Below are positions 29,719-41,984 of a DNA stretch of 64,000 nt, piece by piece. Position 1 is the stretch's first letter. Every line of letters starts with the position of its first letter. Under the pieces are notes generated by a model. That model searched no databases. It had not been told where the DNA came from and saw only the letters and a program-made list of their open reading frames with translations. Source of the stretch: AP-15 sp963775875 (GTDB lineage: Bacteria > Pseudomonadota > Alphaproteobacteria > ATCC43930 > CGMCC-115725); contig CAVZKP010000014.1 of the NCBI GenBank assembly GCA_963775875.1, forward strand, positions 124,001-188,000, given 5' to 3'. The translations under genes were made by a program, and so were the position numbers.

Positions 29719-29799
29719 GGCCAGGGGGCGGACATCGCAAAACCGGGATCGCACCCTGGCGATCGGCGATTCGATCTGCGATCTGCGGGCCTCCGGCTC

Positions 29800-29876
29800 T
29801 GGTGGGCCAGGGAGGATTTGAACCTCCGACCTCACGCTTATCAAGCGCGCGCTCTAACCAGCTGAGCTACTAGCCC
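29800..29876 (-). tRNA. tRNA-Ile (GAT)
   Basis: This 77-nt cloverleaf on the minus strand has acceptor GGGCTAG, D arm AGCTCAGCTGGTTAGAGC, anticodon GAT in TTGATAA, T loop TTCAAAT and encoded CCA. It is the first tRNA after 16S in the rrn operon. Confidence 0.96.
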
Positions 29877-30060
29877 CAAAATCTAGGAGCGCGCTCCAAC
29901 GACGCTCGGGAGAAGGGATGCGCAGACGGCGGCGTATCAGGCGTCAGCAACCGGTTCCAGGAACCGGCGCCCTGACGCCATTGGTGGAAGATCAGGATCG
30001 CGGCCAACTCCCCGTTGCCATTGCTGGCTCCGGCTCGCTGACCCCTGGCTCCTGAATTCC

Positions 30061-31581
<1,521 letters not shown>

Positions 31582-32012
31582 ATCCCAGGCCCATCCAGCA
31601 AGACCCATGACCCTCGCAGGCCATCCCTCCCGCCAGACAGACCCTCACAAGGGCCTCCAAAACGCTCGCAAAATGCGCGAACATATGGCGGCCCACGCCG
31701 CCGCCCGCGCATCCCTTCCCTTCTAAACAAACTCAATCAACACACCCCCAGAGGAAACTTCCCTCAGAGGGGCCGCGCTTATAACCCTTGCCCGACGCCC
31801 CCGTCAACTCCGTATATCGATCGGCGATGACGAAAACTGAGAACGGCCCGATCCCGCTTTCCCGACGGCGTCACGCCTCTCCCGCCTTTGGCGAGTATGG
31901 CGCAAGGTCCTCGTCGAAAACGTCGGCTCGCTCCCCCGAAGCGGCATAGCGACAGGTAAAGATAAGAGCCGGCATTGCCGCTGTCCAGAGGATCGCCAAA
32001 AAATGCGCCCGC
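31582..32012. other. rrn leader and upstream region
   Basis: This stretch holds the leader of the 16S transcript and the rrn promoter described separately (31778-31807). Beyond the promoter there are about 200 bases up to the DUF1489 stop codon. No gene was recognised in it. Confidence 0.6.
31778..31807 (-). promoter_or_regulatory. rrn operon promoter
   Basis: On the minus strand TTGACG (31802-31807) and TATAAG (31778-31783) are separated by 18 bases; TTATAA with a 17-base spacer is the alternative reading. They lie about 200 bases upstream of mature 16S, the expected place for an rRNA promoter. The bases just after the -10 element are GCGCGG, a GC-rich discriminator as in stringently controlled promoters. 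Confidence 0.7.
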
Positions 32013-32438
32013 TCAGAGGAGGCCGAGCGCACGCAATTCGGCCAGCATGCGCTCGGGCGGCTGCTCCCCAAGGGTGATGCAATCGGCGGTGGCGCAATCG
32101 GCCGGTGCCGCGTCTGGCAGCAGGTAGCGCCAGCCCTGGAACGGCCGGCACGATCGCGACAGGGTCGCGACCAAGGCGCTGTCGACGTCGATCTGGCAAT
32201 AGCGACGACCGTTCTCCTCACGCCCGCTGCGAAACCCGGTGACCAGCTGCCGCAGCCGGATCCGGCCGCGGATGACCCAGTAGATCGAGCCGCCATCGAG
32301 CACCTCGGCGGCGCGGCGCGGATGGTTTCTGGTGTAGACCCAGTCACCGCCGCGCTCGGCCGCCCGCACCGCCCGCACCCGGCGTAAATGCTCGATGTCG
32401 TCGATGCCGACGGCGAGTTTCACCAGATGCAGCGCCAT
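32013..32438 (-). CDS. DUF1489 family protein
   Basis: This 141-residue protein matches a family that is nearly confined to Alphaproteobacteria and has no assigned function. Recognisable blocks are the N-terminal HLVKLAVGIDDIEHL, the WVYTRNHPRRAAEVLDGGSIYWVIRG segment and the GWRYL.. region followed by an acidic PPERMLAELRALGLL end. It lies 15 bases downstream of mccA on the same strand, so it is probably the last gene of the hpd-mccA transcript. Partnership with the carboxylase is not established. Confidence 0.8.
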   Translation of the reverse strand: MALHLVKLAVGIDDIEHLRRVRAVRAAERGGDWVYTRNHPRRAAEVLDGGSIYWVIRGRIRLRQLVTGFRSGREENGRRYCQIDVDSALVATLSRSCRPFQGWRYLLPDAAPADCATADCITLGEQPPERMLAELRALGLL

Positions 32439-32453
32439 GCCTGCCGAGCCCGC

Positions 32454-34457
32454 TCAGCCCTTCTCGTCCCCGGCCGTCAGCGCGATAAGCTCGGTCCCCT
32501 CCTCGACCATATCGCCGACCGCAAACCTCACCTCCTGCACCCTGCCGTCGGCGGGCGCGGCGATCGTGTGTTCCATCTTCATCGCCTCGATGGTCATCAG
32601 CGGCTGGCCGCGCCGCACCCTCATTCCGGCCTCGACCAGCAAACGGGTCACCCGCCCCGGCATCGGCGCGGTCAGCCGCCCGCCCGCCGGGTCTTCGCCG
32701 TGACGCCGGCCGAGCGGATCGATTTCCACGAACCGCCAGCTCTCGCCATCGATGAACACCGCGATCTCGGCGCCGTGATCGAGCACCACGACCCGCCGGC
32801 GCACGCCATCGAGCACCAGGCCGAAGGTGCCGTCCGATTGCGCACCGCCGCCGGCAACCACCCGCCGCTCGCCAAGTTGCAGTAGCCACTCCGGCCCCCG
32901 CGCTGTGGCCTCGACGGTGCGCTCTTCAGCGTCCTCGCGGAAGACGAGATCCTGACGGCTCGCTCCGTCATGCCGCCAGCCCTGGCCGCTCGCCCAAGGC
33001 GAAAATGGGTCGCCCGAACCCTTTGCCGCGGCGGCGATGGCCGCCTCGCGCGCGGAAAGCCGGGAGAGCGCGGCAGCGGCGAGCGCCGCATCCGGCGCCG
33101 GCCGGCGCGGAAGGAGCAGGCCCGCGCGATGCGCCTCGATAAAGCCGGTATCGACCGCAACCGAGGCGAAATCGGGCTCGGCTGCGAGCCGCGCCAGAAA
33201 CCCGAGATTGGTGCGCAGGCCGGAAACCGCGGTCTCGGCCAGCGCACGGCGCAGCCGCCGCAGCGCCGCCTGCCGATCGGCGCCGCAAACGATGATTTTG
33301 GCGATCATCGCGTCGTAATAAGGCGTCACCCGATCACCCTGCCGGACACCGGCATCGACCCGCGCGATCTCGGGCGGCGGCAGGCGCAGCCGGAGCAGCA
33401 CCCCGGACTGCGGCAGAAAATCCCGCTCGGGGTCTTCGGCATAGAGCCGCGCCTCGATCGCGTGGCCACTTAGAGCGAGATCTTTTTGGCGCAGCGGCAA
33501 TCTCTCGCCGTCAGCAACCCGCAACTGCCACTCCACGAGGTCGAGCCCGGTCACCGCCTCGGTCACCGCATGCTCGACCTGCAGCCGCGTATTCATTTCG
33601 ATAAAATAAAAGGCGTCGGCTTCGGCGATGAACTCGACGGTACCGGCGCCGACATAGCCGACCGCGCGCGCCGCGGCGACCGCGGCCTCCGCCATCGCCT
33701 GCCGCCTCCCGGCGGCGAGCCCCGGCGCCGGCGCTTCCTCGATGACCTTCTGGTGGCGCCGCTGGATCGAGCAGTCGCGGTCGAAAATGTGGATCGTGTT
33801 GCCGTGCCGGTCGGCGAAGATCTGCACCTCGATATGCCGCGGCCTGGCCAGGTATTTCTCGATCAGCACGCGGTCGTCGGCAAAGGCGGCCGCCGCTTCG
33901 CGCTGTGCGGCCGCGAGCGCGTCAGCGAACTCCGCCGCCGCACCGACGATCCGCATGCCGCGGCCGCCGCCGCCGGCCGAGGCCTTGATCAAGACCGGAA
34001 AACCGATCCGCCTTGCCTCCTGGGCAAGATGAGCGGGGTCCTGGTCGTCGCCGTGATAGCCCGGCACCAGCGGCACGCCCAGCCGCGCCATCAGCGCTTT
34101 CGCCGCCGCTTTCGAGCCCATCGCCCGCATCGCCGCGGCCGGCGGTCCGATGAAGACGATCCCCGACTGCTCGCAGGCCTCGGCAAAACCGGGATTCTCC
34201 GACAGAAGGCCGTACCCGGGGTGGATCGCCTCGGCGCCGCTCGACCGCGCCGCAGCGATGACCGCGGCAATGTTGAGATAGCTATCGCGCGCCGGGGCCG
34301 GCCCCAGCGGCCAGGCCTCGTCGGCGAGCTCCACATGCACGGAGTTGCGGTCGGCCGCGGAATAGACCGCAACCGTGGCAATGCCCATCCGCCGCGCAGT
34401 ACGGATCACCCGGCAGGCGATCTCGCCCCGGTTGGCGATCAGGATCTTGGCGAACAA
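32454..34457 (-). CDS. mccA: Acyl-CoA carboxylase alpha subunit (methylcrotonyl-CoA carboxylase type)
   Basis: This 667-residue biotin-dependent subunit combines a biotin carboxylase (ATP-grasp loop GGGGRGM, EMNTRLQVEHAVTE), a BT-like linker, and a C-terminal biotin carrier domain with EAMKMEH whose lysine is biotinylated. The carrier sequence (PMPGRVTRLLVEAGMRVRRG, VGDMVEEGTELI) is more like methylcrotonyl-CoA carboxylase of leucine breakdown than propionyl-CoA carboxylase. The beta (carboxyltransferase) subunit is absent from the window. It is downstream of hpd by 38 bases, which suggests co-expression with tyrosine catabolism. Family membership is certain; substrate choice is probable. Confidence 0.88.
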   Translation of the reverse strand: MFAKILIANRGEIACRVIRTARRMGIATVAVYSAADRNSVHVELADEAWPLGPAPARDSYLNIAAVIAAARSSGAEAIHPGYGLLSENPGFAEACEQSGIVFIGPPAAAMRAMGSKAAAKALMARLGVPLVPGYHGDDQDPAHLAQEARRIGFPVLIKASAGGGGRGMRIVGAAAEFADALAAAQREAAAAFADDRVLIEKYLARPRHIEVQIFADRHGNTIHIFDRDCSIQRRHQKVIEEAPAPGLAAGRRQAMAEAAVAAARAVGYVGAGTVEFIAEADAFYFIEMNTRLQVEHAVTEAVTGLDLVEWQLRVADGERLPLRQKDLALSGHAIEARLYAEDPERDFLPQSGVLLRLRLPPPEIARVDAGVRQGDRVTPYYDAMIAKIIVCGADRQAALRRLRRALAETAVSGLRTNLGFLARLAAEPDFASVAVDTGFIEAHRAGLLLPRRPAPDAALAAAALSRLSAREAAIAAAAKGSGDPFSPWASGQGWRHDGASRQDLVFREDAEERTVEATARGPEWLLQLGERRVVAGGGAQSDGTFGLVLDGVRRRVVVLDHGAEIAVFIDGESWRFVEIDPLGRRHGEDPAGGRLTAPMPGRVTRLLVEAGMRVRRGQPLMTIEAMKMEHTIAAPADGRVQEVRFAVGDMVEEGTELIALTAGDEKG

Positions 34458-34495
34458 TGGCGGTGCCCGGCTCCGGCAGCCTCCGGAACTTCCTG

Positions 34496-35575
34496 CTACC
34501 GCGCCTCGGTGGCGAGTACGCCGCGGCGGATCTGGTCGCGCTCGATCGATTCGAACAGGGCGCGGAAATTGCCTTCGCCAAAACCTTCGTTGCCCTTGCG
34601 CTCGATGATCTCGAAAAAGATCGGGCCGATTACCGTATCGGTGAAGATTTGCAACAACAGGCCCTGGCCCGGCGCGCCGTCGATCAGGATGCGGTCACGG
34701 CGCAATCGGGCAAGGCTCTCGCCGTGTCCCTGAACGCGGGCGTCGATCGCCTCATAATAGGTGTCGGGGACGGTCATGAACGAAATGCTGCGCGCCTGCA
34801 ATGCCTCGACCGTCGCATAGATGTCAGCAGTAGCCAGCGCGATGTGCTGGATGCCCTCGCCGTGATAGGCCGCAAGATATTCGGCGATTTGCGATTTGTC
34901 GTCAGCGCTCTCATTGATCGGGATACGGATCCTGCCGTCCGGGCTGGTCATCGCCTTTGAGCGCAGCCCGGTCAATTTGCCTTCGATATCGAAATAGCGG
35001 ACTTCGCGGAAGTTGAAGAGCCGCTCGTAGAACTCGGCCCACAGCCCCATCCGCCCGCGATGGACGTTGTGGGTCAGATGATCGATCCGGAGCAGCCCGA
35101 CGCCCGGCGGCGTCTCGTTATCGATCAGCGGGACGAAATCGACATCGTAGATCGAGCGTTCGCCATAGCGGTCGACCAGATAGATCAGGCTGCCGCCGAT
35201 CCCTTCGATCGCCGGGATGTTCAGCTCCATCGGCCCGACCTTGCCGTGGACCGGCTTGGCGCCCAACGAGATCGCGCGCTGATAGGCCTTGGCCGCGTCG
35301 GCGACGCGAAACGCGATCGCGCAGACCGAAGGGCCGTGCAACCGGGCAAAAGCCTGGGCGAAACTTTCGGGCTCGGCATTGAGGATGAAATTGACGCCGC
35401 CCTGCTTGTACAGCGTCACCTTTTTCGAGCGGTGCCGCGCCGCCGCGACAAACCCCATCCGCTCGAACAAAGCGGCCAGCGCCTGCGGATCGGGGCCGGT
35501 GTATTCGACGAACTCGAACCCGTCCGTCCCCATCGGGTTGTCCCACAGATCGCGTTCTTGCCGCGCTGCCGCCAT
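34496..35575 (-). CDS. hpd: 4-Hydroxyphenylpyruvate dioxygenase
   Basis: This 359-residue non-haem iron enzyme converts 4-hydroxyphenylpyruvate to homogentisate in tyrosine degradation. The iron ligands of the facial triad are visible as the histidine of IDHLTHNV, the histidine of GIQHIALAT and the glutamate of IFFEIIERKG. The N-terminal vicinal-oxygen-chelate domain (GFEFVEYTGPDPQALAALFE) and the product-release region RDRILIDG are in place. No homogentisate dioxygenase gene occurs nearby. It is the first gene of a probable hpd-mccA-DUF1489 operon. Confidence 0.95.
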   Translation of the reverse strand: MAAARQERDLWDNPMGTDGFEFVEYTGPDPQALAALFERMGFVAAARHRSKKVTLYKQGGVNFILNAEPESFAQAFARLHGPSVCAIAFRVADAAKAYQRAISLGAKPVHGKVGPMELNIPAIEGIGGSLIYLVDRYGERSIYDVDFVPLIDNETPPGVGLLRIDHLTHNVHRGRMGLWAEFYERLFNFREVRYFDIEGKLTGLRSKAMTSPDGRIRIPINESADDKSQIAEYLAAYHGEGIQHIALATADIYATVEALQARSISFMTVPDTYYEAIDARVQGHGESLARLRRDRILIDGAPGQGLLLQIFTDTVIGPIFFEIIERKGNEGFGEGNFRALFESIERDQIRRGVLATEAR

Positions 35576-35890
35576 CGGATCCTCCGATCGTCTGTGCCTC
35601 GGCTGGTGATGTGGTCGCCCCTACCCGGATAGCCAAGGACAGCTGGGTACTCGGAGCGCGCCCGGTCCAGCCCGAGCAGAGAAGTGCCCTGGACAGGCAT
35701 AGCTCCTCGATGACCTCGCCGGGATCCGGCGGGTTGTGCATCCGCTTCAATCTGTGCTCACCTTCGTCGAAGAACGCCAGCCAAGTCGCCGGTAATCGGG
35801 CGCCGGGCAGAGCCATGCGCAAGATCGCAACAGCGCCGGCGACCTTTCCGATTCGCCATCGGAAACCGGGATAGAAGGGGAGCGCCGCCG
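35576..35890. other. Divergent intergenic region hpd / benzoate-CoA ligase
   Basis: This 315-base region separates two divergent catabolic genes and should contain both promoters. I found no convincing promoter pair, operator or gene. The frames crossing it are continuations of flanking shadow frames. Confidence 0.4.
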
Positions 35891-37447
<1,557 letters not shown>

Positions 37448-37458
37448 CCGAGAACCGC

Positions 37459-38007
37459 CTAACCGATCGCGATCCTGATGCCGATCGCGATCAGGGCGGT
37501 GCCGCCGAGGATTTCGGCGATCCGACCGTAACTCGCACCGAGAACGCGACCGAGCAGGACGCCGAGCGTCGTCATCGTAAATGTCGCCAAGCCGATACCT
37601 AGCGCGGGGGTGACAATGCCGACGCCGAGAAGAGCCAAGGTTACGCCGACGGCCAAGGCGTCGATGCTGGTGCCGATCGCCGTTGCCACCAGAAGCCGGG
37701 TTGAGTGCCGTTTCGGCCTGGCCGCCTCGGTTGGACGCCGCAGACCGTCCCAGATCATTTTCGCGCCGATCACGACGAGGACGACGAAGGCGATCCAACG
37801 ACCGATCGCGGCGATATACGCGCTCGCTGCCGTACCGGCGGCCCAGCCGATGACCGGCGTGGCCGCCTCGATGAGGCCGAAGATCAACCCGCAGCGCAGC
37901 GCCTCGCCAAAGGGCGGGCGGTCGAGAGCCGCGCCCTTGCCGAGGGCTGCGGCGAACGCGTCAGCCGACATGCTAAAGGCGAGGATGGCAATGGCCAGGA
38001 AACTCAT
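37459..38007 (-). CDS. mntP: Manganese efflux pump MntP
   Basis: This 182-residue inner-membrane protein has six helices. The two conserved acidic motifs of the family are present: FSMSADAFAAALGKG in helix 1 and GTSIDALAVGVTLALLG in helix 4. The length is that of the MntP family, which exports excess Mn2+. Translation may start at 38007 or at the adjacent ATG at 38010. A yybP-ykoY element just upstream on the same strand supports control by manganese. It converges with the benzoate-CoA ligase gene, 11 bases from its stop. Confidence 0.93.
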   Translation of the reverse strand: MSFLAIAILAFSMSADAFAAALGKGAALDRPPFGEALRCGLIFGLIEAATPVIGWAAGTAASAYIAAIGRWIAFVVLVVIGAKMIWDGLRRPTEAARPKRHSTRLLVATAIGTSIDALAVGVTLALLGVGIVTPALGIGLATFTMTTLGVLLGRVLGASYGRIAEILGGTALIAIGIRIAIG

Positions 38008-38027
38008 CATCAGGAGGCTCGCCGGGC

Positions 38028-38195
38028 CAGAGCAGTACGCGGCCCCGGAGCCGGCCGGAACGGCCCGAGGTGCGTACTGGTCTCGCCAAGCAGACGCCAG
38101 AGCATCTGCCGACCGTGCCACGCGCCGCGGCGCGAGCCTGTTGACACGGAACCGCCTGAAGATGGCGGAAGCTACTCCCCAATCCTCGTCGAGTA
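38028..38195 (-). promoter_or_regulatory. yybP-ykoY manganese riboswitch upstream of mntP
   Basis: Reading the minus strand, the conserved parts appear in order. GGGGAGTAGC lies at 38171-38180, TGTCAACA at 38139-38146 and GGCGAGACC at 38079-38087. A closing P1 stem is formed by CGAGG and CCTCG outside these blocks. These are the defining sequences of the Mn2+-sensing family. Right after the aptamer, CAGTACGC (38072-38079) can pair with GCGTACTG (38033-38040). That hairpin shares bases with the aptamer's 3' edge and may be the expression platform. TTGACA at 38214-38219 is a possible -35 box. Confidence 0.85.
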
Positions 38196-38317
38196 ACGAT
38201 CCTGCGCCCTCTTTGTCAACTGCTTCGCCGGCCGTCGTCAGGGCCGAAACCGGGCGGCGCGCCGGTCGCCGCTGACTGTGGTACTGAATCCTGCTGATAG
38301 CGAATGGAGGGGTTGCG

Positions 38318-39386
38318 ATGCAGACGGCGACACTGGCAAATCCGACCAGCTCGCATTTGGCAGTCCGGCCGGAATGGCTCGACCGCCGTCGTGAGGAGAT
38401 CATCGAGCCCGATCTGCCGATCGTCGACCCGCACCATCATCTGGTCGATCGGCCCGAGACCGGGCGCTATCTGTTGCCGGATTTGCTGGCCGACACCGGC
38501 AGCGGCCATAACATCGCGGCGACCGTCTATCTCGAATGGCTGTCGATGTATCGCGCCTCCGGTCCGTCGGAGATGCGACCGGTCGGCGAGGTCGAGTTCG
38601 CCAATGGCGTGGCGGCGATGAGCGCGAGCCGGCGGCTACGGCGGGACACGGGTTTGCGCCGGCATCGTCGGCTATGCCGATCTGGCGCAGGGGGCGTCGG
38701 TCGAAAGGGTGCTGGAGGCGCAGATCGCCGCCGGCGGCGGCCGCTTCCGCGGCATCCGCTTCATCTCCGCGACGCATCCGGATCAGGCGGAATGGGGGTC
38801 GATGGTCAACCGACCGGCGGGTTTGCTGACCAACACCAAGGTGCGCGAGGGCTTCGCCCGGCTGGCGCCGCTCGGTCTCAGCTTCGATGCGTGGATGTAC
38901 CACACCCAGCTAAGCGAACTGGTCGATCTGGCGCGCGCGTTTCCCGCGACCCAGATTGTCCTCGACCATGTCGGCGGCGCCATCGGGCTCGGACGCTATG
39001 CCGGCAAGCGCGACGCGGTCTTTGCCGAGTGGAGCACGGGCATCCGAGAGCTTGCGCGGTGCCCCAACCTCTATATCAAGCTTGGCGGGCTCGGCATGCG
39101 CATGTTCGGATTTACCGTCCACACCCACGAATTGCCGCCGAGCTCGGACGAACTGGCGACGGCCTGGCGCCCGTATATCGAAACCTGCATCGAGGCCTTT
39201 GGTCCGCAGCGCTCGATGTTCGAGAGCAACTTTCCGGTGGACAAGGGCAGCTGCGGCTATGCTGCGCTGTGGAACGCGTTCAAGCGTATCGCCGCCGGCT
39301 GCTCCACGGCCGAGAAGCAGGCGCTGTTCGCCGGCACCGCGACCCGATTCTATCGGCTGGCGGCAGTAGCTGCGCCCGGCGCATAA
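38318..39386 (+). pseudogene. Amidohydrolase (PDC lactonase-like) split by a 1-nt insertion
   Basis: Two overlapping frames together encode a TIM-barrel amidohydrolase of the 2-pyrone-4,6-dicarboxylate lactonase type. The first (from 38318) has the metal site IVDPHHHLVD and runs to EFANGVAAMSAS. The homologous continuation GGYGGTRVCAGIVGYADL lies one frame on and leads through DAWMYHTQL, IVLDHVGG and ESNFPVDKG to the stop at 39386. Deleting one C at 38629-38630 restores a continuous protein of about 355 residues. The lesion may be a sequencing error. The intact protein would hydrolyse a lactone or cyclic substrate of aromatic breakdown. Confidence 0.82.
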
Positions 39387-39399
39387 GCAAATCGTCGCA

Positions 39400-40578
39400 C
39401 TATGGATTGATCGAGCGGGTGACCACGACCCCGCTGATCACCGGGCCGGTGACCGTGTTAATCAGGGTGAAGAATTTTTGCAGATCGCTCAACTGTGCGT
39501 TGGCGACAAAGATAATGTCCTTGTTTTCGATCGGGAAACGCTCCGCGTAGAAATAGCTCTTCACGTCGCGCAGATTAAGCCGGTAGACAATCGGAGAACT
39601 GCCATTGGGGCCATTGGCCAGCGGCGGAGCCTTCAACGCACCGACGATCGAAGAGGGCTCGAAGCGGAACAGAAATACCCCCCGCGGATCGGCCCGCAAA
39701 TCTTGCAATCCGCCTGCCTTGGCCAGCGCTTCGGCCAAAGTTACCTTCGCGGCGCCAAACGGCACCTCAGTGTTCTGCCCGGTTGCGCCGAACACCGAAA
39801 AGGTCTGCGGCAGCTGAACCAGGGTCAACACATCTCCCGGCCAGGCGTAGATATTCTCGGCAGGGTCGGAGACCAGCCTTTCCATCGGGATCGTTACCGT
39901 GACCCCGCCGCGGGAAAGCCGGACGAAAGTGTCGTAAACCGGCGCTTTTGCCCCGCCCGCGGCGGCGATCACATCGAGCAGACGGTCGCCGCCCACGGAG
40001 AGCGGCACCCGGGCGCCACCGACGACCTCGCCCGAGACCGTCGCGGTATTGGTTATGCTTTTGCTCACGGTAACGATCGCCTGCGGTTCGATCGCTTTTT
40101 CGGCGAGACGTTGCTGGATTTCGTCCTGAACTTGAAGCGGCGTGCGTCCGGCGACCGGAACTCGGCCGGCGAACGGCACGCTGATCGCGCCGTCAGGCGC
40201 CACCACCTGATCCGGGATCGTCACGTTTCTCGATCCGCCGCCGACAGTCCCGGTGGTCGCCTGGTTCGTGGTCACCGGCGCGCTGAACAGCCCGCCCCCC
40301 GCAGCCTCCCAAATCGACACCGAGACCGTGTCGCCGATGCCGATCTTCGGCGCCGGAGGTCTGCCGTATTTGTGAAACCGGGCTTGGAAGCTCTCGGTCG
40401 GCTGGGCCAGCAAGGTGGTCACGACATGGTTGTCGACATCGACAATGTCGAAGTGCCGCTGCCCATCGGTTACCTCTTGATCGAGAATTTGGTTCACTGT
40501 CGGCCCAGCGGTGGGGAGCGTGGTGCACCCGGCCAGCGCAACACCCATGAGGCAGATCAGGATAAAGGTGAATTTCAT
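39400..40578 (-). CDS. Polysaccharide export outer-membrane lipoprotein (Wza-like)
   Basis: This 392-residue protein has a signal peptide ending in lipobox ALAGC. A polysaccharide export domain (IGIGDTVSVSIWEAAGGG, DGAISVPFAGRVPVAGRT) is followed by SLBB domains (SVGGDRLLDVIAAAGGAK, GAAKVTLAEALAKAGGLQD). It would form an outer-membrane conduit for exopolysaccharide. The ATG at 40578 fits the signal peptide. No polysaccharide synthesis or Wzc-like gene is adjacent, so the rest of the export system must lie elsewhere. Confidence 0.9.
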   Translation of the reverse strand: MKFTFILICLMGVALAGCTTLPTAGPTVNQILDQEVTDGQRHFDIVDVDNHVVTTLLAQPTESFQARFHKYGRPPAPKIGIGDTVSVSIWEAAGGGLFSAPVTTNQATTGTVGGGSRNVTIPDQVVAPDGAISVPFAGRVPVAGRTPLQVQDEIQQRLAEKAIEPQAIVTVSKSITNTATVSGEVVGGARVPLSVGGDRLLDVIAAAGGAKAPVYDTFVRLSRGGVTVTIPMERLVSDPAENIYAWPGDVLTLVQLPQTFSVFGATGQNTEVPFGAAKVTLAEALAKAGGLQDLRADPRGVFLFRFEPSSIVGALKAPPLANGPNGSSPIVYRLNLRDVKSYFYAERFPIENKDIIFVANAQLSDLQKFFTLINTVTGPVISGVVVTRSINP

Positions 40579-40844
40579 CAGCGCGGAACAGTTGCCAGAC
40601 TCGGCGAGATATTCTATCAGCCCGACGATCGGATCAAGCCCTAGTCTCTGCGGCGCCAAGTCAAATCACGGGCATCACTGAATTAAAAGAACCCGGTTTC
40701 TGATCCAGCGGTCGCGATTGGCCGTTTCGGTGACGATAGACGAAGGGCGAACAACGCGACCAGGGTGCGGGTCCGCCGGCAAGCGAGTACATTCTCTTCC
40801 TGGCTGATCGCCGACGCCGCGGTCGCGATGACTGCCGCAGGGCG

Positions 40845-41984
40845 CTAGGCGCGGGTCTTAAACGTCGTCAACATGTCGTCGCCAGCCGGCTCCGATGACA
40901 GCGGCTCGAAGCCGGGCGCGTCGGCCAGCCTGTCGACGCCGAGGGCGGCGATCGCCGGGATGCCGTCGCCGCCGATCAAAATCGGTGCGTGCAGCCAGGC
41001 AAGGCGGTCGACGAGGCGTCCCCGTAGCAGCGCGGCGGCGAGCCGGGCCCCGCCCTCGACGAGCAGCCGGGTGATGCCGTGCCCGCCGAGCGCCGCGAGG
41101 GCCTCGGCGAGATCGATATTGCCATCCGAGCCGGAAACGACATCGATCACGATTGCGCCGCGATCGATGAATGCCTGGCGGCGGACGGGGTCGGCCGAGG
41201 GCAGGGTCAGGACCCAGGTCGGGGTCTGGCGCGCGCCGGCGATTACCTGGGCCGAGGCCGGAATGCGCAGATGCCGGTCGAGGACGACCCGCACCGGCGA
41301 CCGGCGGCCGAGCCCGGACAGACGGCAGGTCAACTGCGGGTCGTCGGCGAGGACGGTCCCGGTACCGACCATGATCGCGTCGTGGACAGCGCGCAACCAA
41401 TGCCCCCGCTCGCGCGCCGGCGGCCCGGTGATCCATTGGCTTTCGCCGCTGCTGGTGGCAATCCGACCGTCGAGCGAGGTTGCGAGCTTCAAGGTGACGA
41501 GCGGCCGGCCGAGGGCGAGACGGGAAAGGAAGCCGGCATTGATCTCGGCCGCCTCCTCGGCGCCGAGCCCGGCATCGACCGTGAGCCCCGCCGCAAGCAA
41601 CCGGGCGATCCCATTGCCGGCGACGCGCGGATCGGGGTCTTCGAGCGCGACGACTACCCGTCGCACCCCGGCATCGATCAATGCGTCGGCACAAGGCGGA
41701 GTTTGACCCCAATGGCAGCAGGGTTCGAGGCTCACATAGGCGGTAGCGCCGCGCGCCGCGCTGCCGGCCCGGCGCAGCGCTTCGGTTTCGGCATGCGGCC
41801 GGCCGCCGGGCTGGGTCCAGCCGCGGCCGACGACCCGGCCCTCGCCGATGATGACGCAACCGACCGCCGGGTTCGGCCAGACCGCGCCGAGTCCCCGCCG
41901 GGCCAGCGCCAGCGCCAGCGCCATCCAGCGAAGGTCATTGCTTCGATCGGCATCCGCGCCTGAACTCGACGGCTCGCCGGTCAT
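40845..41984 (-). CDS. ribD: Riboflavin biosynthesis deaminase/reductase
   Basis: This bifunctional 379-residue enzyme deaminates diaminohydroxyphosphoribosylaminopyrimidine and reduces the ribose side chain. The N-terminal zinc deaminase site is visible as PHAETEAL and EPCCHWGQTPPC. The reductase domain begins at RPLVTLKLATSLDG and contains GTGTVLADDPQLTCR. It overlaps the upstream nrdR stop/start by four bases (ATGA), in the conserved glyA-nrdR-ribD order of Alphaproteobacteria. Confidence 0.95.
   Translation of the reverse strand: MTGEPSSSGADADRSNDLRWMALALALARRGLGAVWPNPAVGCVIIGEGRVVGRGWTQPGGRPHAETEALRRAGSAARGATAYVSLEPCCHWGQTPPCADALIDAGVRRVVVALEDPDPRVAGNGIARLLAAGLTVDAGLGAEEAAEINAGFLSRLALGRPLVTLKLATSLDGRIATSSGESQWITGPPARERGHWLRAVHDAIMVGTGTVLADDPQLTCRLSGLGRRSPVRVVLDRHLRIPASAQVIAGARQTPTWVLTLPSADPVRRQAFIDRGAIVIDVVSGSDGNIDLAEALAALGGHGITRLLVEGGARLAAALLRGRLVDRLAWLHAPILIGGDGIPAIAALGVDRLADAPGFEPLSSEPAGDDMLTTFKTRA

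Noticed and set aside
33486..34733. Plus-strand frame of 415 codons opposite mccA and the end of hpd
   Set aside because: Its composition is that of an antisense shadow, and it crosses two real genes on the other strand.
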